A DNA stretch of 64,000 nt, from positions 210,564,741 through 210,628,740 of the forward strand of contig NC_058518.1 in assembly GCF_904849725.1 (NCBI RefSeq), given 5' to 3'. Position numbers and translations under genes: made by a program. The DNA is from Hordeum vulgare subsp. vulgare (taxonomy: Eukaryota; Streptophyta; Magnoliopsida; Poales; Poaceae). The notes beneath the pieces were generated by a model. It made no database searches and was not told where the DNA came from. It saw nothing but the letters and a program-made list of their open reading frames with translations. Shown piece after piece: positions 1 through 11,652 of the stretch. How positions within the stretch are numbered: position 1 is the first letter of the stretch; each line of letters begins with the position of its first letter.

Positions 1-45
1 GAGAGCGATGAGGCGAAGAAGATGATACCGAGGGGGATAAGGACA

Positions 46-128
46 AATTTATAGCCCGAAAGTTACTGTTTGGCGCGAAAGTTTTGGACCAAATAGCCCC
101 TGCCTCTACATCTCCGCAGGACACGTGT
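46..128 (-). promoter_or_regulatory. Internal promoter-like block of Sire-1 (G-box plus TATA)
   Basis: On the minus strand a G-box/ABRE-like ACACGTGTCC (119-128) is followed 67 bp later by CTATAAAT (46-54). The same two motifs with the same spacing occur in Sire-2 at 41103-41185, upstream of the env-like ORF. The downstream leader lies outside the window. Confidence 0.5.
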
Positions 129-780
129 AGCTCCCGTACGATGCGGTGGAGATAGTGGAGATCGTGGTTATCCGATCGTGGGAAGTGGGGGTTCAGTTAC
201 TGTTCTTTTAAAGAAAACAATTTTTGAAGATTTGAGGATTTTCGTTACAAAATCATCAGCTGACAAGGATGCAGTGAGGATTTTAAACAAAGTTTCAAGT
301 AGAACGCATATGAAGAATTGAATAGACTGGATAAGTATAGCATAGAGGGAAAGTGGGGTCCGATCACATTCACTTAGCAGAAACATCAACTTGAAGAAAT
401 AGCAATAAGTGAATGCTGTTGAGGACTAGAAATCACAGTCTACCTAGGCAAATGAAAGTCATCAAGTGCTTTTGAAGATTTTGTAATAGATCATCACAAT
501 GAAGAACAGCTGTTTTGAAGAAAAATGCATTGTGAGGAAATTGATCATTTGAAGAAAGTCAACTTGCGGAATTTCACATTGGGCGGTGGCGTTACCCAAC
601 ATATAAGAATGTTGATTATAGACGCCGCGTACAATTGTCGTAGGGCCGTGAGAATCAATTTCTTTGTTAATTTCTTCACATTCAGAGTGACTTTCTTCAT
701 CAATTAAAGAAAATCGTTTCATCATGTGTTGCACATCTAAGTCATCAATTTTGCATAAGTGTTAGGATGTGTGCATGTTT
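129..780 (-). other. Non-coding spacer of Sire-1 between RNase H stop and internal promoter
   Basis: This stretch matches 40449-41102 of Sire-2. I see no continuous reading frame shared by both copies and no domain. It separates pol from the third-ORF transcription unit. Confidence 0.6.
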
Positions 781-3700
781 TTACAAAACATTTGAAGATT
801 CTAAGATATTTAGCTCACACCGCAACTTGCAAAACCTTTTCTCATCCAAGGGCTTAGTGAAGATATCTGCCAGTTGATCATCAGTCTTCACATGGTCGAT
901 GAGGATATTGCCCTTGAGGACATGGTCCCGAAGAAAATGATGACGAATCTGGATGTGCTTGGTCTTCGAGTGCTGTACTGGGTTATATGCAATCTTGATA
1001 GCACTCTCATTGTCACAGTAGAGAGGCACATTCTTCATGTTGATGCCGTAGTCCTTGAGGGTTTGCTTCATCCATAGCAATTGAGCACAGCAAGAACCAG
1101 CAGCAATGTACTCAGCTTCGGCAATGGAGAGTGATACGCAGTTCTGCTTCTTTGAGGACCAGCAAACTAGTGATCTTCTGAGGAAATGGCATGTGCCAGA
1201 AGTTGACTTGCGATCCACACGGTCACCAGCATAGTCTGAATCAGAATACCCTACCAGATGAAGATTGGAGCCCTTGGGATACCATAATCCTAGTGTTGGT
1301 GTGTGAGCTAAGTATCGAAGAATATGTTTCACAGCCTTATGGTGTGATTCCTTCGGTTTTGCTTGAAAACGTGCACACATGCAAACACTAAGCATTATAT
1401 CTGGCCTAGATGCACATAGATACAATAAGGAGCCAATCATAGAACGGTATACCTGTTTATCAAAATCTTTACCATTTTCATCAGTGCCGAGGTGACCGTT
1501 GGTAGGCATTGGAGTCTTGGCACCTTTGCATTCGTGCATGTCGAATTTCCTCAGAACATCCTTGAGGTATTTCTCCTGTGATATGAAGATTCCATTGCTT
1601 TGTTGACGAATTTGAAGACCTAAGAAGAATTTTAGTTCCCCCATCATGGACATCTGATATTCTTCACTCATCATGTAGGCAAATTCATCACTGTATCTTT
1701 TGTCAGTACAGCCAAATATGATATCATCAACATATATTTGACATACAAACAACTCATTATCATAAGATTTTGTGAAAAGAGTTGGATCGAGTGAACCAGG
1801 TTTGAAGCCTTTCTTCATGAGGAATTCCTTCAATGTATCATACCATTCCCGAGGGGCTTGCTTGAGGCCATACAGAGCCTTTTTGAGTCTGAAGACTTTG
1901 TCTGGATTCTTTGGATCCTCAAAACCTGGGGGCTGAGCAACATATACTTCTTCCTCAAGCTTACCATTGAGGAATGCACTTTTCACATCCATTTGATATA
2001 AGGAGATGTTATGATGATTAGCATAAGCAAGTAGTATTCGAATAGCTTCAAGTCTAGCAACAGGTGCAAAAGTTTCATCGAAATCTATTCCTTCAACCTG
2101 AGTGTAGCTTTGAGCTACAAGTCGTGCCTTGTTCCTTACCACTTGACCGTACTCATCTTGCTTGTTTCGGAAAATCCACTTGGTGCCGATGATGTTATGC
2201 TTGCGAGGATCTGGTCGTTTGACAAGCTCCCATACGTCATTCAGCTTGAATTGAAGAAGTTCGTCTTGCATGGCTTGGATCCACTCTGGTTCCAGAAAAG
2301 CCTTAGCTACTTTTGAGGGTTCTGTGATGGATACAAAGGAAAAATGCCCACAAAAGTTAACTAAGTGTGAAGCTTTTGAGCGAGTGAGAGGACCTGGCGC
2401 GTTGATGTCGCTGAGGATTTTGTCAAGTTCTACTTCATTTGCAATCCTCGGATGAGCTGGTTGAGGATTTTGTCTGGGCTGAGGAAGTCGTGATGTTGCA
2501 ATTTCCTCAGGAGCATCTTCTTGGTTTTTATCAGTGATGGGGATTATTTATTCTCCAATTTCCTCAATGGGGACAATGTCTTCAGTAGGCTTAAGCTTTA
2601 TCGCTTCCTCAGGAGACAGCTTATCTGGATCAGAAGGCAATTGCTCTCTTTGCGAGCCATTAGTTTCATCGAACCGCACATCTACAGTCTCACCAACTTT
2701 GTTGTGATAGTTGTTGAAGACTCTGTAGGTGTGCGAGTCCTTTCCATAACCGAGCATAAAACCTTCATGTGCCTTAGGTAAAAATTTTGAGCTATGGTGA
2801 GGATCTCTAATCCAGCATGTTGCACCGAAGACTTTGAAATAACTTACATTGGGTTTCTTGTCAGTGTGGAGTTCATATGCGGTTTTCTTGAGGAATTTGT
2901 GAAGATATACCCTGTTGATGATATGGCATGCAGCATTGATTGCTTCAGGCCAGAAGCGACGAGGAGTCTGATATTCTTCAAGCATTGTTCTTGCCATTTC
3001 AACTAGAGTCATGTTCTTCCTTTTGACGACACCATTCTGCTGAGGAGTATAAGGAGCAGACAATTCGTGAGTAATACCAAGTTCATCAAGATAATCATCA
3101 AGACCAGTGTTTTTGAACTCGGTTCCATTATCACTCCTGGTGTGTTTGTTCTTGATGCCAAAGTTCGTCGAGGCCCTTGAAGAAAATCGTTTGAAGATTT
3201 CCTACACTTCAGTTTTATACACTATGATATGCACCCAAGTGTATCTAGAATAATCATCAACTATGACGAAGCCATATAAAGATGCTGCATTGGTTAGTGT
3301 GGCATAGTGAGTAGGTCCAAATAAATCCATATGAAGCAATTCGAATGGACGTGTAGTAGTCATGATGGTTTTAGAGGGATTCTTGGATCTGGTCATTTTC
3401 CCACATTCCCAAGCACCGCAGAGATGGTCCTTTAGGAATTTGACTGATTCGATGCTGATGACATGCTTCTTCTTTGCAAGCGTGTGCAAATTCCTCATGC
3501 CTGCATGACCTAGTCTTCGGTGCCACAGCCATCCTTCTAAGGTTTTTGCTAGTAAGCAAGTGGCTGGTTGAGGACCTGTAGAGAAATCGACAATGTACAA
3601 ATCCCCTCTTCTTACACCTTCAAAGACTTTGGATCTGTCAGATTCCATGATGACTACACATCTATATCTACGAAAGATAACAATCATATCAAGATCACAA

Positions 3701-3945
3701 CGCATCGAGACTGACATGAGGTTAAAACCAAGGGATTCAACAAGCATCCCTTTGTCCATATGCCTATCCTTGGAAATAGCTACTTTGCCAAGTCCCAATA
3801 CCTTGCTTTTACCTTTGTCAGGATAAGTGATTTGCTTCAGAGGTGATGGAGTTAGTGGCATATTCATCAGTAGGCTTTTATCACCAGTCATGTGATGTGT
3901 GCAGCCACTATCGAGAACCCACTCAGTATTTTTGGGTTTGTCATC
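781..3945 (-). pseudogene. pol: Sire-1 pol: protease, integrase, reverse transcriptase, RNase H (two nonsense codons)
   Basis: This is a copia polyprotein in one frame, broken only by a TAG at about 3202 and a TAA at about 2546. Protease shows DSGCTHHMTG with the DSG at 3904-3912. Integrase follows with a zinc-binding LWHRRLGH...CGAWECGK region and catalytic-core motifs DLFG, VDDYSRYTW and RSDNGTEF. The TAG falls inside the catalytic core. Reverse transcriptase carries [20 protein letters not shown] and the catalytic YVDD at about 1723-1734. RNase H has [18 protein letters not shown] and YCDNESAIK. The stop is at 781. Pol is in a different frame from gag, about 200 nt downstream of the gag stop. 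With only two stops in about 1050 codons it is much better preserved than the Sire-2 pol, which points to a younger insertion. The family assignment is firm. Confidence 0.93.
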
Positions 3946-4169
3946 CTGCAGATGAATTAGTACAGCTTACCATCTCATATGCTTCAGATTTGAAGAATAT
4001 GATAATAATTTCATCAGTTCAGTAATTTCATCATAACAGAAATGTAAGGACGTCTGAAATATTTCTATTTCATCAATCATTAGCTTGCGTCCTATCAAGC
4101 ATTTCTTCAGGTCTCCAGCAAATTCTTCAGATGATGATTTTCATCTGGAGACCTGACCTGCAGAAGTGA

Positions 4170-6704
4170 TTAGTTTGATTTCTTCACCACCCACATCTGA
4201 AGGGGTGGCAAAGTGTTCATCATCCTGCGAGCACCATATGAGAAAGGTGGCATTGAAGCTAATGCACTTCTCTTAACAATAGGGGGGTTAAAGTACTCAT
4301 ATGAGTATGCAGAGAACTGGTTTGAGGATTTATGAACATAATGATTTGAGGAGTAGCACTCATAATCATATTCCTTGTAGTTTCCCTGCATGTTAGACGC
4401 ATAAGCACGGGTACGAGCATAGTTTTGACCAATTGAGGATTTTGATCCTCTTGAAGACTTTGGTCCTCCTGAGGAATCTGACCTGGTCTTCAGATTCTTC
4501 AGAGGTCGTGTCATGAGGACATTCACCTGAAGATTTTCAAGACAACTTTTGGGAACCCAGATTTTCCTCAGAGGAGGGCCATTCCTGCAGTTAGTTCCAA
4601 CATATCTAGCAAATACTTCACCAGATTGATTTTTGAATAGTTTATAGTTGGAGTCAAATGGCTCATTTGAGGAATAGGATAATTCACATGAGAAGCCAGT
4701 TAGATTAGATGGATCAAAAGGAGGCCCAGTAGCAGCAACCCATGAGGTTTTGCGATACTGCTTAGGTTTCCAATAAGTTCCATCAGCATTTAATTTCCTC
4801 TCAAAGGCAATTCCTTCTTTCCTCGGGTTCCTGTTCAAGATCTGCTTTTTGAGCACATCACAAAGGGATTGGTGTCCTTTGATGCTTTTGTACATGCCTG
4901 TCACGTACAATTCCTTCAACCCTGCATTTTCATCAGTAATATTTGTGTTTTCCTCAAGTGAGGAAATAGACACAACAGGTGCAGTTGAAGAATTTGTAGC
5001 ATTTGATGATTCTGGTGAGGAATTAGCAGTTTCTCGCTCAATGCATTTAAGACATGGAGGAATAAATTCAACTTGACCAGCGCTGATCTGTTGAGCTAGT
5101 AATGAATCATTTTCCATGCGAAGATCATCATGAGACATCCTCAGTTTCTCAAGATCAAGCTTCCTTTGAAGAAATTCGTAGGAAGGCTTCTCATGATCAG
5201 TGAGGAGAGTATCATAACGATCCTGAAGAATATCAAATCTATACTGAAGATTTTTCATGTCATCAGCGAGGATTTGATTAAGATTCATTTCATCATTCAA
5301 CAGATCGTCACTTTTGTCTAGCAGTTTTTCAAGCTTTTCCATAGCAGTTTGTTGTTTAGTGGCAATGATAGCAAGTTTACTGTAACTGGGTTTCTTATAA
5401 TCATTATGTTCACAGTCACTTGAATCAGAGGAGGAGGCATCATTTGATACCTTTGAACCTTTTGCCATGAAGCAATAGGTTGGAGCGATGTCATCAGCAT
5501 AGTCATCAGTATGGATAGTGCAATCATTTTCTTCAAGATTGAAGATTGACTTGCTGACGAAAGTGGTTGCTAGTGCAAGACTAGCCTGTCCGGATTCTGA
5601 GTCTTCTACAGAGCCTTCTTCTTCATCACATGCCTGTGATTCTGCCTCGGAATCCATTTCCTTGCCAATAAGTGCCCGAGCATTTCTGAAGCTAGTCTTC
5701 TCGTGTGAAGAGGACTTTGAAGATGAGGATTTTGAAGATTTCTTCTTCTTCCTCGAGTCATCAGAACTGTCATCCTTGTATTTCTTCTTCTTTGATTCCT
5801 TTCCCCAGCGGGGACAATCAGCAATGTAATGACCCGATTTCTTGCACTTGTGACAGGTCCGTTTCTTGTAGTCCTCAGATGCAGATTCTGATTTCCTCAT
5901 GTCTCTTCTTGATGATTTACCGAACTGACCTCGGCGTGTAAATCTCTGGAATTTCCTCACAACCAATGCGAGCTCCTGTCCAAATTCTTCAGGGTTACAA
6001 CTGTTGTCATCTGTTTCTTCTTCAGATGAGGAAATTTCTCTAGCCTTCAGTGCACGTGGTCTGGAATAGCTTTGTCCATATAGATCTCTCTTTTCTTCTT
6101 GCTGGAATTCATGAGTATTTAGCCTTTCAAGAATATCAGCTAGATCTAGCATCTTGTAGTCTGGTCTTTCTTGAATCATCAGAACTAGAGTGTCAAATGA
6201 AGGATCCAAGGATCTCAGCAGTTTCTTCACAACTTCGTGATCAGTGATGTCTCAAGCTCCCTTCGCTTGCAGTTCATTTGATATATCAGTGAGGCGATCA
6301 AAGGTGTCTTGGCAGCATTCATTGTCATGTCTCTTGAAGCGATTGAAGAGATTGCGAAGAATATCAACATGAGAGTCACGCTGGGTTGATACTCCTTCAT
6401 TTACCTTGCACAGTCTCTCCCAGATCAGTGTTGCAGAGCCCAAAGCACTTACTCTTTCATACTGGCCCGGGCTCAGATAGCCACATATGATGTTCTTCGC
6501 TTGAGAATCGAGTTTCTTGAATTTCTTCACATCAGCTGCAGTGACACTGGCAGAAACGATGGGGACGCCATTTTCCACAATATACCAGAGATCATTGTCA
6601 ATAGCTTGTAGATGCAGTTGCATTTTGTTCTTCCAGAAAGGAAAGTTCTTCCCTTCGTAGGTGGGGCATGGTGCAGTCACCTTGAACATGCCTGCAGTCG
6701 ACAT
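4170..6704 (-). pseudogene. gag: Sire-1 gag (long Sirevirus type, one nonsense codon)
   Basis: The ORF starts at ATG 6704 just after the primer site and runs in one frame to 4170 (about 845 codons), broken by one TGA near 6240. Sire-2 has CGA at that site, so the stop looks like a CpG transition. The N-terminal part (FPFWKNKMQLHLQAID, LWERL-type core) is the copia gag domain. A CCHC zinc knuckle CHKCKKSGHYIADC lies at 5814-5855. It is followed by a Ser/Lys-rich acidic tract and a likely coiled coil (about 5090-5350, heptad-like LNDEMNLNQ, LQDRYDTLL, LEKLRMSHDD). Sirevirus gags are known for extended coiled-coil C-termini reported to bind dynein-light-chain-like proteins; whether this one does is not shown by sequence. 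Confidence 0.9.
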
Positions 6705-6758
6705 AACTAAAACTCCAGGTGGTTAAACCAAAATCACACAGAACAAGGGAGTACCTTG

Positions 6759-6770
6759 GCTCTGATACCA
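6759..6770 (-). other. Primer binding site of Sire-1 (initiator tRNA-Met type)
   Basis: On the minus strand TGGTATCAGAGC begins two bases after the 5' LTR end at 6773. This is the standard copia complement to the 3' end of tRNA-iMet and fixes the LTR inner edge. Confidence 0.92.
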
Positions 6771-6772
6771 AT

Positions 6773-8190
6773 TGAAAGTGCGTTATATCGTCTAGAGGGG
6801 GGGGGGGTGAATAGGAGATTTTTAGAATTTCATCACTGAGGAAATTCCTTTTGAGGAAATTCCTCACTGATGACTAACTTACAGCGGAAACAGTAAAGGA
6901 TCAGACGTGCAAACGTTCACACCAGCAGTATTTCAGAGTGAAGAATGTAAAGACAGATCGCACAGTATGCAGGCACGCGGAATACATATGATGATTAACT
7001 ATTATGAAGAATTTCGGGTTGAGGAAATTCAGAGAAAGTCTTCAGCAAATTCTTCAAACAGTCACAGTGAAAGTCATCAACACATAATACAGAGAAAGTA
7101 AAGAGTTGAGGAATTAGAACCCGATTCTCAGAGACGACAGTCGTTGATGACCCAGTTCCAACTGCTGTGACAGTTGTACATCTGGTTTGGAGCGGCTTGG
7201 TATTGAAACCAAAGGACACCCAGTCCCAGAACACAAAGTCCCTACCGTATTCTCCTTGAGCTAAGGACACACAGTCCTCGCCCAACACTCGTGGTAAGTC
7301 TTCAGGGCAGACTTCCAAACCCTCACAAACTCGGTCACCCGGCGATCCACAATTTGCTGCTGGATTGCTCTAGACCATGACGCCTAACTGTCTGGAGGAT
7401 GCACAGTCCTCAAAGGTAAAAGGCTTCAGTCCCACACAGGAACAACTTCTTCAGTGATGCTCAATCACTTGGTTTGGTTTGTGGTTTCGGTGGGTGGTGT
7501 ATTTCCTCACTGATGATTTACTCTCGAAGGCTCTAAGGAATTCGGGTTGCTCTTATGACAAGTGTGACTTTCTAACGGAGCAGCCAACCAGCTAGTGGTT
7601 GTGGGGGGCGGCTATTTATAGCCTGGGAGCATCCCGACATGATTTGACACTAATTCCCTTAAATAATATGACCGTTGGAGTGGATAAGACCAGTGACTTA
7701 GCGTGGTTATCGAAACGGTCGGGACCCTCAACTGTGAGAGTCCTCATGTCACTCATATTCCTCACTTGAGGCTTTTGGTAGGATTTGGCTTGGGTTGAGC
7801 ATCATGAGGAAATCCATTCCATGGTGTTACTTTGACCCCCTTTAACAGTACGGTGTTCCTATTCATCAAATGCAAAGAATAAAACAGAAAACATAAATCT
7901 TCACCCTTCAATTTCTTCAGAACGATTTTCTTCAGGAACCACTGTTCTTCTTAATATCAATATCTTCATGAGGAATATCCATTTCATCGCAGATTTCTCG
8001 CGGTTCATTTCTTCAGCTTCAGACCAATTTCTTCAACTGAAGACATATATTTTTAGGGGTCGATATTCTTCAAATATCTCAAACTCCTCAATGACTTATA
8101 GATCCTGTGTACACTTATAAAAACATTAGATACTTAACCTATAAGTCTTCAAACCACCAAAATCACTAAGGGGCACTAGATGCATTTACA
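6773..8190 (-). repeat. 5' LTR of Sire-1 (1418 bp)
   Basis: On the minus strand it starts TGTAAATGCATCTAGTGCC at 8190 and ends CGCACTTTCA at 6773. It aligns along its length with both 1414-bp LTRs of Sire-2. A TATA-like CTATAAATA lies at 7613-7621 in the expected U3 place. An 11-base G run at 6797-6807 replaces a shorter run in Sire-2. The second LTR is outside the window. Confidence 0.93.
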
Positions 8191-9302
8191 CACATAGAGC
8201 AAAATCAACTAGCTCAAAAGATATAAGTGAAGCACATGTGAGCTGAATTGTCTACCAAAGGATATAAGTGAAGCTCGACAAAATCACGGTGAGTGCATGT
8301 CTCTCTCTCTAGGTGTGCAGCAAGGATGATTGTCACACAACAAAAATAAAAGACTCCTATGATACAAGACGCTCCAAGCAAAATACATAACATGTGGTGA
8401 ATAAAAATATAGCCCCAAGTAACGTTACCGATGGATTGAAGACGAAAGAGGGGATGCCTTCCCGGGGCATCCCCAAGCTTAGGCTTTTACGACATCCTTG
8501 AATGATCTTGGGGTGCCTTGGGCATCCCCAAGCTTGAGCTCTTTCCACTCTTTATCTTTTTGTCCATAAGAACTTCACCCAAAACTTGAAAACTTCAAAA
8601 CACGAAACTTAAACAGAAACTCGTGATAACTTTAGTATAAGAAAGCAAACCACCACTTCCTTAGGTACTGTAGCAAACTTAAATTCTACTTATGTTGATG
8701 TTAGGTTACTGTATTTTCAATCTTCCATGGCTAATACCCCCTGATACTATCCATAGTTTCATCAAAATAAGCAACCAACACAACAAAAACAAAATCTGTT
8801 AACAGCAGACGAGTCTGTAGCAATCTGTATACTTCGTATACTTCTGGTACTTCAATAATTCTGAAACATTACGACAGTCTGAAGAATTTGCGTAGAAATC
8901 AGAGGCAAAAAGAATCAACTCAAAAGCTCTTACACAAAAAAATGAAAATTGTTTTCGTGAGCAGAAAGTTTCTGTCTTTTCCAGCATGACCAAAGGATCA
9001 TCACCAAGACTAATCATAACGTATTTTCTTGGAGCAAACGCAAAAAGAAACACAAAAAACACAATCACAACAAAATTATGAATGTGTGGAAAACACAAAA
9101 CAGAAATAAAAAGGATAGATTCGTTGGGTTGCCACCCAACAAGCGCTATTGTTTAACGCCCTTAGCTAGGCAAAAGGTGATGGAATCACGTATAGTCATC
9201 TTTGGTGCTCAAACCATAAGTAGCCCTCATCAAAGATTCATAAGGAAATCTTATTTTCTTTCTAGGAAAGTGCTCCATGCCCTTCTTTAGTGGAAATTGA
9301 AA
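8191..9302 (-). other. Gyp-1 non-coding region downstream of protease, with hairpins
   Basis: No coding frame is seen. Three inverted repeats stand out: 9124-9139 (TTGGGTTGCCACCCAA), 8450-8474 (GGGGATGCC...GGCATCCCC) and 8507-8532 (CTTGGGGTGCC...GGCATCCCCAAG). Equivalent hairpins are in Gyp-2 at 15625-15640 and 16272-16293, so they are shared structural elements, possibly RNA-level. The function is unknown. Confidence 0.6.
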
Positions 9303-11242
9303 TCAAATATTCCCTTCCTTCATATCGATGATAGCACCAATAGTCCTTAGGAAAGGTCTACCAAGAATAATGGGACATGAAGGATTGCAATCTATGTCAA
9401 GTACAATGAAATCCACGGGTACATAGTTCTTATTTGCAACTATAAGAACATCATCGATCCTTCCTATGGGTTTCTTGACAGTAGAATCCGCAAGATGCAA
9501 ATTAAGAGAACACTCTTCAATGTCATGAAAACCAAGAATGTCACATAAAGACTTTGGAATCGCGGAAACACTAGCACCCAAATCACACAAAGCATTGCAC
9601 TCATAGTTTTTGATATTGATTTTGATAGTAGGTTCCCACTCATCATGAAGTTTTCTAGGTATAGAGACTTCTAGTTCGAGCTTCTCTTCAAGAGATTTCA
9701 TCATAGCATCTACGATATGCGCGGTAAAGGCTTTGCTTTGGCTATAAGCATGTGGAGAGTTTGAAATGGATTGCATCAAAGAAATGCATTCAAACAAGGA
9801 GCAACTATCATAATTGAATTCCTTGAAATCCAAAGTGGGAGTTTCATTACTACCCAAAATTTTGATTTCTTCTACTCCACTCTCCACACCTTTAGCATCA
9901 AGATAGGTGGGCTCCAAATCATTGGGGAGTTTTTCAACCAAAGTGGATTCATATCCAGCCCCTTCATCAATAGATTTGACACGCGAAAACAAAGATTCAA
10001 GAGGAGTCACACCAAGAACTTTAAGATCTTCGTGATTTGCATCACTAGAACGCACCCTTTTAAACCATTCATGCCTAGCGCGAATTTGGGTGGTTCTTTC
10101 TTTGCTTTCATTCATGGAGACACACATAGCTTTCAAAGTTTCATCCAAGTTGACCTTGGGAGGAGCACATCTAACTTTCAAAGCATCAGTATCACAAGAC
10201 ATCCTATCAACGCTCTTAGCCAAATCGTCTATTTTGAGTAGTTTTTCCTCTATGGACGCATTGAAAATCTTTTGAGAGTTGATGTACTCTTTGATATTAC
10301 TCTCTAAATCAGAGGGTAATTTGTTGTGATTTCCATAAGTGTTGTTGTAGGAATTGCCATAATTGTTAGAGGAGTTACTAGGAAAAGGCCTAGGAACATA
10401 GTTTCCTCTAAAAGCATTGTTGTTGCCAAAATTGTTCCTACCAACAAAATTAACGTCCAAACTAGCATTGCTACTCTCAATCAAGGAAGATAGTGGCATG
10501 TCATTAGGATCTAAAGGAGCATTCCTACTAGCAACCACATTCATCAACTCGTCCATCTTAGCACTAAGCGAGTTAATTTCTTCTATAGCGTGTACCTTTT
10601 TGCTAGCAGGTGACCTTTAAGTGTGCCACTCAGAGTAGTTGGTCAAGATATTGTCTAGGAGTTTTGTAGCTTCTCCTAACGTGATTTCCATGAACGTTCC
10701 ACCTGAGGCGGAGTCCAAGAAATTGCGAGAAGCGAAATTCAAACCAACGTAAAAGATTTGTATAATCATCCACAAACTCAAGCCATGAGCGGGACAATTT
10801 CTAATCATTAACTTTATCCTCTCCCAAGATTGTACAACGTGTTCATGATCAAGTTGTTGAAATTCATGATATCGTTACGTAAGGAGATAATCTTAGCCGG
10901 CGGAAAATCCTTGGATATGTAAGCATCTTTGCACTTATCCCAAGAATCGATACTATTTTTAGGCAAAGAAGAAAACCAAGTTTTTGCGCGATCTCGCAAT
11001 GAGAAAGGAAAAAGCTTCAACTTAATCACGTCATTATCCACATCTCTTTTCTTTTGCATATCGCCAAGCTCAATGAAGGTATAGAGATGGGATGTAGCAT
11101 CTTCACTAGGAAGGCCAGAGAATTGCTCTTTCATAACAAGATTCAGCAAAGCTGCATTGATAGTGGCAGGAGCAATCGGAGTACTAATAAAATCATTATT
11201 ATTGGTACTCGAGAAGTCGCAAAGTTTGGTGTTTTCAGCCAT
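9303..11242 (-). pseudogene. gag-pro: Gyp-1 gag plus aspartic protease (frameshift and stops)
   Basis: The start is ATG 11242 (MAENTKLCDF), the residue pattern also used by Gyp-2 at 13535; the longer upstream hydrophobic extension is leader sequence. The retrotransposon gag domain covers about 11130-10640 (FPFSLRDRAKTWFSSLP, SWDKCKDAY). A one-base loss in a T run near 10862 shifts the frame, and a TAA at 10617 stops it. The same frame then resumes. An Asn/Ser-rich linker (10500-10300) leads into the aspartic protease, with the catalytic CDLGASVSAIPK at about 9560-9595 and the C-terminal LGRPFLRTIGAIIDMKEG. A stop at 9303 ends it early compared with Gyp-2, where homologous sequence continues. 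No RT, RNase H or integrase follows. Confidence 0.85.
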
Positions 11243-11452
11243 GATGACTTCAACAGCAAACAAGCACACAAGCAAGCAAGAAAACTGGCAAAGGAAAACG
11301 GCAAAAAGGCAAAAGGCAAAAGAAAACGACATAGGAGAAAGGCAAATGAAAACGGCAAATGTGAAGTGGGGGAGAGGAAAACGAGAGGCAATTGGCAAAA
11401 AAAGTAAATGCAAGAGATGAGTTTGTGAGACCTACTTGGATAGATCTCTCCT

Positions 11453-11580
11453 TCGCCGGCAACGGCGCTAGAAATACTTCTGCTACTTCAACAAAAGACC
11501 TTTCAACAGCGCCAGAAACATGCGTGCTGACGGGAGACTATTCTTGCCTTGACACTCCTCAGCAACGGCACCAGGAATCC
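11453..11580 (-). other. Gyp-1 leader with three primer-site-like motifs
   Basis: On the minus strand, variants of TTTCTGGCGCCGTTGCCGG (the tRNA-Asp-type site used by Athila elements) occur three times: about 11453-11474, 11504-11519 and 11561-11580. The copy nearest gag is the best match to the canonical form. The copy nearest the LTR is still about 70 bp from the LTR end, so which one primes is unclear. Confidence 0.6.
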
Positions 11581-11652
11581 TTCTGCTACGGCTACGCCTT
11601 TAGGGACTTCCTTGGCAAATATGCAAAGGATTCCCCCGAGGCCTTGGAGTCT

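Larger units (their letters stand above)
1..8190 (-). mobile_element. Sire-1: Sirevirus-type Ty1/copia retrotransposon, cut by the left window edge
   Basis: The element reads right to left: 5' LTR (6773-8190), tRNA-Met primer site, long gag, then pol in copia order (protease, integrase, RT, RNase H), then the start of the third-ORF region, which is cut at base 1. It is collinear with the complete plus-strand copy at 33223-47447. The order of domains after protease defines Ty1/copia. The long gag and the extra region after pol fit the Sirevirus lineage; the name Maximus is from memory. The left end and 3' LTR lie outside the window, so the target-site duplication (candidate CACAT at 8191-8195) cannot be confirmed. 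It is inserted in the non-coding part of Gyp-1. Confidence 0.93.

Noticed and set aside
5518..5829. Ser/Asp/Phe-rich ORF opposite gag (and its mirror at 35434-35748)
   Set aside because: It is the antisense shadow of the acidic Ser/Lys tract of gag.
6995..7318. A 107-codon frame present in all three Sirevirus LTR copies (also 34097-34420 and 46908-47231)
   Set aside because: It has no ATG at its start (TTG), lies downstream of the TATA in the untranslated leader, and its sharing is expected from a few percent divergence.
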